A stretch of 16,647 bases of DNA, from positions 1-16,647 of the forward strand of contig CAMGSV010000032.1 in NCBI GenBank assembly GCA_946061495.1. Reading direction: 5' to 3'. Origin of the DNA: an uncultured Spirochaetales bacterium. Its GTDB lineage: Bacteria; Spirochaetota; Spirochaetia; Treponematales; Treponemataceae. Each line of letters starts with the position of its first letter. Within the stretch, counting starts at the first letter, position 1. Positions 13,240 through 16,647 of the stretch are shown one piece after another. A program made the translations under genes and the position numbers. The notes under the pieces are model-generated. The model saw only the letters and a program-made list of their open reading frames with translations. It had not been told where the DNA came from and did no database searches.

Positions 13240-14057
13240 AACCTATATTTGAACAGTACACCAGAGGGAGCCACCGCCACATCCAGATTCTTGCTCTTTG
13301 GTAGCGTGTGGAGGAAGGGAACCAGAAAGCCGGTGAAGCTGCCGATTGCAGCGCCTGCCAGCACATCGGTGATGAAGTGGTTCCCACTGAGAATTCGCTG
13401 CACCCCAGTGGCCACCGCCATGGTGAGGCTTCCTGCAATCACCGGAATCTTCCACTTCGACTCGGGAAAATACTTGGAGAAGGTGTAGCTGAGAAAAACG
13501 GCTCCGTTGAAGGCCATGGTAGTGTGGCCGGAGGGAAAGGATTTCTGGTAGTCCCCGTCATCTATCTTGTCCTGGGGTGCCCCGTCAAAGTACATGTAGG
13601 GTCGCTCCCGCTTCACGCTGAATTTCAAAGCCTCCTTGATGCCATTGGCCCACAGCATAGATTCAGCGTACATCACCGCCCAAATTCCCCACTCGCTCTT
13701 GTCCGTGGCAAAGAGGGCCAAGGGCGCAGCCATGGCAATAACCTCCGTAACAGTTCCGGTAATGTGCAGTGGCTTGGAATAGGGTCGGGCAGCCCAACGG
13801 TCAAAGGGGTTCACCTCATTCAACTCTAATTTTCCACCGGTAAATTCCTCCACTGGTGCAAAGAAATCGTAGATGAACAGACCGCCGCTGAGAGCCAAAC
13901 CTCCGCCACCAATGATTCCGTCATATACAGGATCCAGCTTGAAAACCTGGGACCTTCCCTCAAAGAAATCCCCGATTCCAGCAAAACAGAAGCTTGTGGA
14001 AGCTACAAAAAGCAAAACGACTGCCGTGGACCGCAACCTCAATGTACAACGTGTCAT
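13236..14057 (-). CDS. PAP2-family (type 2 phosphatidic acid) phosphatase, exported
   Basis: The 273-residue product has a signal peptide or N-terminal anchor (STAVVLLFVASTSFCFA, cut perhaps near residue 26) and several hydrophobic helices. The three PAP2 motifs are complete: K145-x6-R152-P153 (KFSVKRERP), P175-S-G-H178, and R221-x5-H227-x3-D231 (RILSGNHFITD). H178 and H227 are the expected phosphotransfer residues. Substrates in this family include phosphatidate, undecaprenyl pyrophosphate and lipid phosphates; the sequence does not decide between them. The last residues (APSGVLFKYRF) look like a beta strand ending in Phe. AGAGGAG precedes the ATG. Located 45 bp after trmH and its terminator, it meets the rrf2-family gene stop to stop. 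Confidence 0.88.
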   Translation of the reverse strand: MTRCTLRLRSTAVVLLFVASTSFCFAGIGDFFEGRSQVFKLDPVYDGIIGGGGLALSGGLFIYDFFAPVEEFTGGKLELNEVNPFDRWAARPYSKPLHITGTVTEVIAMAAPLALFATDKSEWGIWAVMYAESMLWANGIKEALKFSVKRERPYMYFDGAPQDKIDDGDYQKSFPSGHTTMAFNGAVFLSYTFSKYFPESKWKIPVIAGSLTMAVATGVQRILSGNHFITDVLAGAAIGSFTGFLVPFLHTLPKSKNLDVAVAPSGVLFKYRF

Positions 14058-14093
14058 TCTGACTCCTCTAAAATTGTTAAACAGGAATAAAAC

Positions 14094-14117
14094 GTGACAA
14101 GGCTATTTTCTTGTCAC
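14094..14117 (-). terminator. Hairpin terminator spanning the trmH-type stop
   Basis: On the minus strand GTGACAAG (14117-14110) pairs with CTTGTCAC (14101-14094). The 8-nt loop contains the TAG stop of the methyltransferase gene, and GTTTTATT follows. The stem is perfect but the T-run is imperfect, so termination may be partial with read-through into the PAP2 gene. Confidence 0.6.
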
Positions 14118-14897
14118 CTCATACAGAATAATAGCCGCAGCCTGGGCAACATTCAAGCTCTCTACCGGCCATGAATCGGGATTGGAAAGCTGCTTTTCCC
14201 CACGCTCCAGGCTGAAGGCGGAGGGAATCACCACCAGACAGTCGCAGTTGTCCTTAACCACCTGGGAAATACCCTGCTCCTCGTTGCCCAGAACTACCAA
14301 GGCAGGCTTTGTTCCCCGCTCACGGTTCACCTTCGATAGGGGAGTGGAGGCACGTACATCTGTCCCGATTCGGTACATTTTCCCCTGCAAATCCTGCAGC
14401 AGGCGTATTACAGACCGTACGGAATACATCTTCACATATTCCATGCCACCCTGGGCAATTCGATAGGTACTGGTGGTGATGGAGCTTTGGGCATCATTTA
14501 TGGGAAGGATGATGTTCTTTATACCGAAGAAGGCCGCACTTCTGGCGATGGCACCCAGATTGTTGGCATTTCCCACCCTATCCAGCAGCAGCGCCGATTC
14601 CCCCGACTCAATCCAGTCAGCCACCGTGGATGCGGTGAGGGGTGCTGGAGGCTTCTCTTCAATCATAGCCACCACCCCCTGGTGATGGACACTGCCGCAG
14701 AGCCGCTCCAAATCCTTGTTTTCCACCATGTTGTAGGGAACCTTGTTTTGGGCAAGGAAGCGGCACAGTTCTCCGAACTTCTTGGAGTTCTCCTCCGAGT
14801 AATAGAATCGCCGTATGCTCTCAGGATGCACCTTTCCCAAAGCCTTTACCGCCGCAAATCCGCAGACTGCCAATTCCTGATTTTTCTTGTTCTTCAT
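14103..14897 (-). CDS. SpoU/TrmH-family RNA 2'-O-methyltransferase
   Basis: The 264-residue product is a SPOUT enzyme, using S-adenosylmethionine to methylate ribose 2'-OH in tRNA or rRNA. An N-terminal RNA-binding-like domain (~10-85, with CGFAAVKALGKVHPESIRRFYY) leads to the knotted domain. Motif 1 is NANNLGAIARSA (110-121, N113 and R119), motif 2 is VVLGNEEQGIS (201-211), and motif 3 is VESLNVAQAAAIILYE (245-260). About 17 residues rich in polar side chains (226-242) lie between the IP of motif 2b and VESLNV, where many members have only a few. The target nucleotide cannot be told from sequence. It begins 14 bp after the OmpA-domain gene with a weak Shine-Dalgarno sequence, so it is probably in the same operon. 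Confidence 0.88.
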   Translation of the reverse strand: MKNKKNQELAVCGFAAVKALGKVHPESIRRFYYSEENSKKFGELCRFLAQNKVPYNMVENKDLERLCGSVHHQGVVAMIEEKPPAPLTASTVADWIESGESALLLDRVGNANNLGAIARSAAFFGIKNIILPINDAQSSITTSTYRIAQGGMEYVKMYSVRSVIRLLQDLQGKMYRIGTDVRASTPLSKVNRERGTKPALVVLGNEEQGISQVVKDNCDCLVVIPSAFSLERGEKQLSNPDSWPVESLNVAQAAAIILYEVTRK

Positions 14898-14911
14898 CTA
14901 TCAACACTCTT

Positions 14912-16570
14912 TCATTGTAAAATTGTTATCTCAACACGGCGGTTTGCGGCTCGTCCTGCGTCGGTATTGTTGTCGCCCACCGGCCGTGTGCCACCGTAGC
15001 CCTTGAACATGAACTGCTCCGCCTTGAGGCCACGCTTCACCAGCTCAGCAATGACCGACTGGGCACGCTCCTCGGAAAGCTGCTGCTCTCCTGCAGGCCG
15101 ACCGACGGCGGCAGTATGGCCTTCAATCAGGAAGGTTCCCCCCGGCACGGATTTCAACACCTCCGCCACTGCATCCAGTCGGCCCCGTTCCTGGGGCAAA
15201 AGCTGGGCACTATCCGCCACAAACTTCAGGTCACGAACAGAAAGCCGCACGCCCTTGTCCGTGTCCTCCACTTGGAACATGCCGTCCTGCTGGTCTGTAG
15301 CGGGCAACTTGTCAGAACCAGGCCTTTTGCCAGAGGATCCAAATCCCCCAGTGGAACCGGAACCTGTTTTGTCTTTACTGGAACCAGTGCCCGCAGATTC
15401 ACGGCCGGTGGCTCCCATACCGCCTGAACCACCAGCACTGCCAGAACCAGATTTATCAGAACCGATTGAACCGGAACCAGTCCTTCCAGAACCAGCTCCG
15501 CTACCGTCAGCCAGTTCCCTGCCAAAACCAGTTTGCCCAGGGGAACCTGATTCCGAGCCTTTTCCCCCTCCGACTCCGCCGGAAGAGCCTGTTTCCCTCG
15601 GTCTTGTTCCAGAACCTCCCCCGACCCCATCGTCCTTCCTTGTCCCAGAACCTCCGGCAGGAGGCTCCTCTCCACGGGCAATGTACACCGCCCGCTCATA
15701 CAGCTCCTTCTTGTCCACCTGCACCGGAATCTCCGTGAAAAGGGAAGTGGTTCCCTTGAATCTGATGGTCTCACCGTTTCGGTAGGTGAAGGTCTCGTCC
15801 AGTCGATCCAGCATCATCATGACGGCACAAGTCTCCTTGTCCACCAGAATGTCCACATCGTGGGTACCGGTGGCCTGACTCAACTGGCTGTCGATGATTC
15901 TGGGAGGATTGTATTTGTTGAAGCGAGTGGCGAACTTCGCCTTGATGCGGTAGACTGGTTGTCCCTTGTACAACTCTTCCCCCACAAACTCATACTCCAC
16001 CGGCACCTCCAGCACCGTAAACTGCTTGTCGTTACGGGGATCCACCACACGCTCCGCCATTCCCTGCCAGCGGCTGCCCGTCTTTACCTTCTCCTGGGGA
16101 AAGACGGGGAAATTCCGCAGCTGGGGATAAAAACACAGCTCGGTAAACTGGATGCTGCCATCACCCAGCATCACGAAGGAGGAGGGGAGGATGTCGTCGA
16201 TACCCTGGGCAGCCGTCCTGTTGTCACGCTTTGTCTGCTGGAAGACGAAGAAGTCGCCGGTGTACTGTGTTCCCCTCTGTCCCCTCCAGCTGCCGCTTCC
16301 CACAGGATTCAGGTAGCCCCGAGCCTCACGACTGGTGAGACCAATATACCGGCCGTTCACGTACTGACTCCAGTTGGAGCGCTCTACCAAGGTGTAGGTG
16401 CCGTCAAAGGTGTTGGTCAGCTGAACATTCCCGCCGGTGGAAGGGCTGGTGACCACAGAAGCAGTTCTGGACGAGCCAGCATTCTGGGCGAAAAAAAGTG
16501 GGGCTCCGAGAGAAGAAATCAAAATGACAAACGCGACACGAATCAGCACATAATCCCCGAATCTTCTCAT
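14912..16570 (-). CDS. OmpA/MotB-domain cell-envelope protein with Gly/Ser-rich linker
   Basis: The 552-residue precursor has a signal peptide (hydrophobic ~10-27, cleavage probably after FFAQ). Residues ~40-300 form a unique N-terminal domain of beta-rich look, not recognised beyond its likely lineage. Residues ~305-420 are a low-complexity Gly/Ser linker. Residues ~440-552 are an OmpA-type peptidoglycan-binding domain: RDLKFVADSAQLLP, FLIEGHTAAVG, QQLSEERAQSV, YGGTRP and AGRAANRRVEITIL. R502 of LSEERA fits the diaminopimelate-binding arginine, but the Asp of the usual GHTD is Ala here. It probably tethers the outer envelope to the peptidoglycan. AGAGGGG precedes the ATG; the gene starts 26 bp after the partial gene at the window edge. 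Confidence 0.87.
   Translation of the reverse strand: MRRFGDYVLIRVAFVILISSLGAPLFFAQNAGSSRTASVVTSPSTGGNVQLTNTFDGTYTLVERSNWSQYVNGRYIGLTSREARGYLNPVGSGSWRGQRGTQYTGDFFVFQQTKRDNRTAAQGIDDILPSSFVMLGDGSIQFTELCFYPQLRNFPVFPQEKVKTGSRWQGMAERVVDPRNDKQFTVLEVPVEYEFVGEELYKGQPVYRIKAKFATRFNKYNPPRIIDSQLSQATGTHDVDILVDKETCAVMMMLDRLDETFTYRNGETIRFKGTTSLFTEIPVQVDKKELYERAVYIARGEEPPAGGSGTRKDDGVGGGSGTRPRETGSSGGVGGGKGSESGSPGQTGFGRELADGSGAGSGRTGSGSIGSDKSGSGSAGGSGGMGATGRESAGTGSSKDKTGSGSTGGFGSSGKRPGSDKLPATDQQDGMFQVEDTDKGVRLSVRDLKFVADSAQLLPQERGRLDAVAEVLKSVPGGTFLIEGHTAAVGRPAGEQQLSEERAQSVIAELVKRGLKAEQFMFKGYGGTRPVGDNNTDAGRAANRRVEITILQ
15311..15658 (-). repeat. Low-complexity Gly/Ser-rich coding repeat
   Basis: This DNA encodes residues ~305-420 of the OmpA-domain protein. 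It consists of irregular short units such as GSGSGG, GSGRTGSGS and SGSGSAGGSGG, seen on the plus strand as recurring CCAGAACC and GGAACC blocks. The units are imperfect, so this is a degenerate repeat rather than a clean microsatellite. Length change by slippage is possible. Confidence 0.75.
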
Positions 16571-16596
16571 GGAACCCCTCTCGATGATGAAAATAC

Positions 16597-16647
16597 TTAT
16601 TTATTAATATTTACCAGCTCAATATCGAATGCGATGTAGGCACCGCC
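16597..16647 (-). CDS. C-terminal end of a probable FKBP-type peptidyl-prolyl isomerase (partial)
   Basis: Only 16 residues and the TAA stop are visible, reading GGAYIAFDIELVNINK on the minus strand. 'FD(I/V)EL..I' at the very C-end is the last beta strand of FKBP-type prolyl isomerases, which typically end in 'LVFDVELLxI'. The stop lies 26 bp before the OmpA-domain gene on the same strand, so the two are probably co-transcribed. So short a fragment cannot prove the family. Confidence 0.5.
   Translation of the reverse strand, partial: GGAYIAFDIELVNINK

Noticed and set aside
15003..15785. 260-codon plus-strand open frame opposite the OmpA-domain gene
   Set aside because: Its Pro/Glu-rich composition is the antisense reading of the Gly/Ser linker. 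The minus-strand frame has a signal peptide and an OmpA domain.

Overview
The window (about half GC) looks like a chromosomal segment of a motile bacterium, most likely a spirochaete of the Treponema group. The chemotaxis proteins, the Gly/Ser-rich OmpA-domain protein and the SpoU methyltransferase all read as spirochaete-like. This lineage call rests on recognition by eye; no search was run.

Left part (1-9510), a chemosensory locus. It opens with the C-terminal end of a MinD/ParA-type P-loop ATPase, followed by a soluble chemoreceptor-like protein with two degenerate MCP-like modules, then CheD. A cheW gene lies on the opposite strand. The plus strand resumes with a STAS-domain protein overlapping cheA, then cheR and cheB. 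A second transcription unit follows, with its own candidate promoter: cheY and two tandem cheW paralogues, closed by a strong terminator at 9485-9508. Together these encode receptor/coupling (MCP-like protein, three CheW), kinase (CheA), output (CheY) and adaptation (CheR, CheB, CheD). No CheC, CheX or canonical CheZ is present. The ATPase and STAS protein are accessory parts of unknown role.

Middle part (9511-12816), diamine metabolism. A 252-bp regulatory gap precedes an overlapping pair: a class III aminotransferase and a group II PLP decarboxylase. They match the two-step route from aspartate semialdehyde to 1,3-diaminopropane through 2,4-diaminobutyrate. The pair ends in a 16-bp-stem terminator. 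The following 250-bp gap holds five perfect copies of a 10-mer that contains a DnaA-box-like 9-mer.

Right part (12817-16647). An Rrf2-family regulator with three cysteines (plus strand) meets a minus-strand set tail to tail. That set, in transcription order, is the end of a probable FKBP-type prolyl isomerase (running off the window), an OmpA-domain envelope protein with a Gly/Ser-rich linker, a SpoU/TrmH-type RNA methyltransferase with a terminator at its stop, and a PAP2-family phosphatase. No tRNA, rRNA, insertion sequence, prophage or CRISPR array was seen.
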